Shown: positions 6,395 to 6,912 of the stretch, one piece after another
Position numbering within the stretch: the first letter of the stretch is position 1
How the letters are laid out: each line of letters opens with the position of its first letter
DNA from: an uncultured bacterium
GTDB taxonomy: Bacteria > Bacteroidota > Ignavibacteria > Kapaibacteriales > UBA2268
Length of the DNA stretch: 6,912 bases
Assembly: GCA_937875295.1 (NCBI GenBank)
Contig: CALLXS010000062.1
Location: forward strand, 1-6,912
Direction of reading: 5' to 3'
Program-made: the position numbers and the translations under genes
The notes under the pieces: model-generated
Database searches by the model: none
Seen by the model: the letters and a program-made list of their open reading frames with translations, nothing else
Told to the model about the DNA's origin: nothing

Positions 6395-6912
6395 TTAATA
6401 ATATATATGCAATTGCATTAACCACCTGCCAGATTTATATTCAGAACATTGCAATATCCTATATTCTGCAATTAATTCAACAAATGGCATTATGAAAAAT
6501 TTAGTTCCGATTGAACCTTGCCATACATTACTTTGCATTAAAAATCTTTTATCTGTCCAGTCCCAAAGCATCTCTGAATCACCATATTGACCTTTGACAT
6601 TTAGCATTAGTCCGGGAGTAACTAAATATGTCAGCGCTGCTACATAAGATTGAGATGAGCGAGCAAAAGCCTTATTACTATTAGCAAATTTTAATACAAG
6701 CATAAAATCATTGTATGGAGTAAAGCCCATAAATGCATTATTATAGGTAAAAATACCACAATTTAAGCTCGATGCACCTATGAAGAATTCAGGGATTATA
6801 TTTTTAATAAATTCGGGTCTAAAGACAGCACGCGCAGTAATTGTCTTATCATTATCAGGTACTAATGGCACCATATCTCCAAAGACTGATACTTCTTTAA
6901 GAGTCTGATTGT
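6395..6912 (-). CDS. Probable outer-membrane beta-barrel protein, C-terminal part only (start beyond window)
   Basis: The minus-strand frame is open from the right edge to TAA at 6395, giving about 172 codons. The first visible residues are NQTLKEVSVFGDMVPLVPD, so the Met encoded at 6872-6874 is internal rather than a start. The sequence alternates short hydrophobic and polar stretches with many aromatic residues, such as FFIGASS, FMLVLKFANS, SYVAALTYLVTPGLMLNVKGQYGD, GTKFFIMPFVELIAEYRI and RWLMQLHIYY. It ends in an aromatic residue, as outer-membrane barrel proteins commonly do for BamA recognition. No periplasmic or enzymatic motif is visible and I do not recognise the family. A role as porin-like or structural envelope protein is inference. 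It is separated from coaC by 268 bp and is probably a different transcription unit. Confidence 0.6.
   Translation of the reverse strand, partial: NQTLKEVSVFGDMVPLVPDNDKTITARAVFRPEFIKNIIPEFFIGASSLNCGIFTYNNAFMGFTPYNDFMLVLKFANSNKAFARSSQSYVAALTYLVTPGLMLNVKGQYGDSEMLWDWTDKRFLMQSNVWQGSIGTKFFIMPFVELIAEYRILQCSEYKSGRWLMQLHIYY

Noticed and set aside
1..6912. Defence system, toxin-antitoxin, CRISPR, prophage or transposon
   Set aside because: I saw no nuclease, integrase, transposase or repeat arrays. The gene content is biosynthetic and envelope-related with uniform AT-rich composition.

Overview
The window is AT-rich (about 30% GC, judged by eye). All seven recognisable genes lie on the minus strand, so transcription runs from high to low coordinates. 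Encoded proteins are rich in Asn, Lys and Ile. The CoaB core (AGPTYEKID, FIGNYSSGKMG) and CoaC core (PAMD, SSG lid) look like Bacteroidota / Ignavibacteriota-Chlorobiota (FCB group) versions. That suggests a low-GC FCB bacterium, but this is inferred from motif style only. Purine-rich Shine-Dalgarno-like sites precede coaC and coaB; the other starts lack a convincing one.

Layout in transcription order: (1) the C-terminal part of a probable outer-membrane beta-barrel protein, entering at the right edge and ending at 6395; (2) a 268-bp gene-free AT-rich spacer that should hold the promoter of the downstream cluster; (3) coaC, phosphopantothenoylcysteine decarboxylase, as a stand-alone 193-aa protein; (4) a possible 49-aa Lys-rich small protein; (5) coaB, phosphopantothenate-cysteine ligase, with about 125 residues of low-complexity N-terminal extension; (6) a 726-aa three-TM membrane protein with a VWA domain (complete MIDAS) and a probable GATase1-like middle domain, its start overlapping the coaB stop as TAATG; (7) pdxB, erythronate-4-phosphate dehydrogenase; (8) tsaD, running off the left edge just before its conserved C-terminal motif.

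From coaC to tsaD the gaps are short (28, 48, -1, 41 and 40 bp), consistent with one operon. It combines two steps of coenzyme A synthesis, one step of pyridoxal-phosphate synthesis, the t6A tRNA modification enzyme and an uncharacterised cell-envelope VWA protein. This is mostly housekeeping content. The least ordinary parts are the split of the usually fused CoaBC enzyme, with a low-complexity stretch and a possible small ORF between the halves, and the coupling of CoaB to the VWA membrane protein. I found no rRNA, tRNA, CRISPR, insertion sequence or defence or toxin system, and I do not think the window holds an obviously new system.
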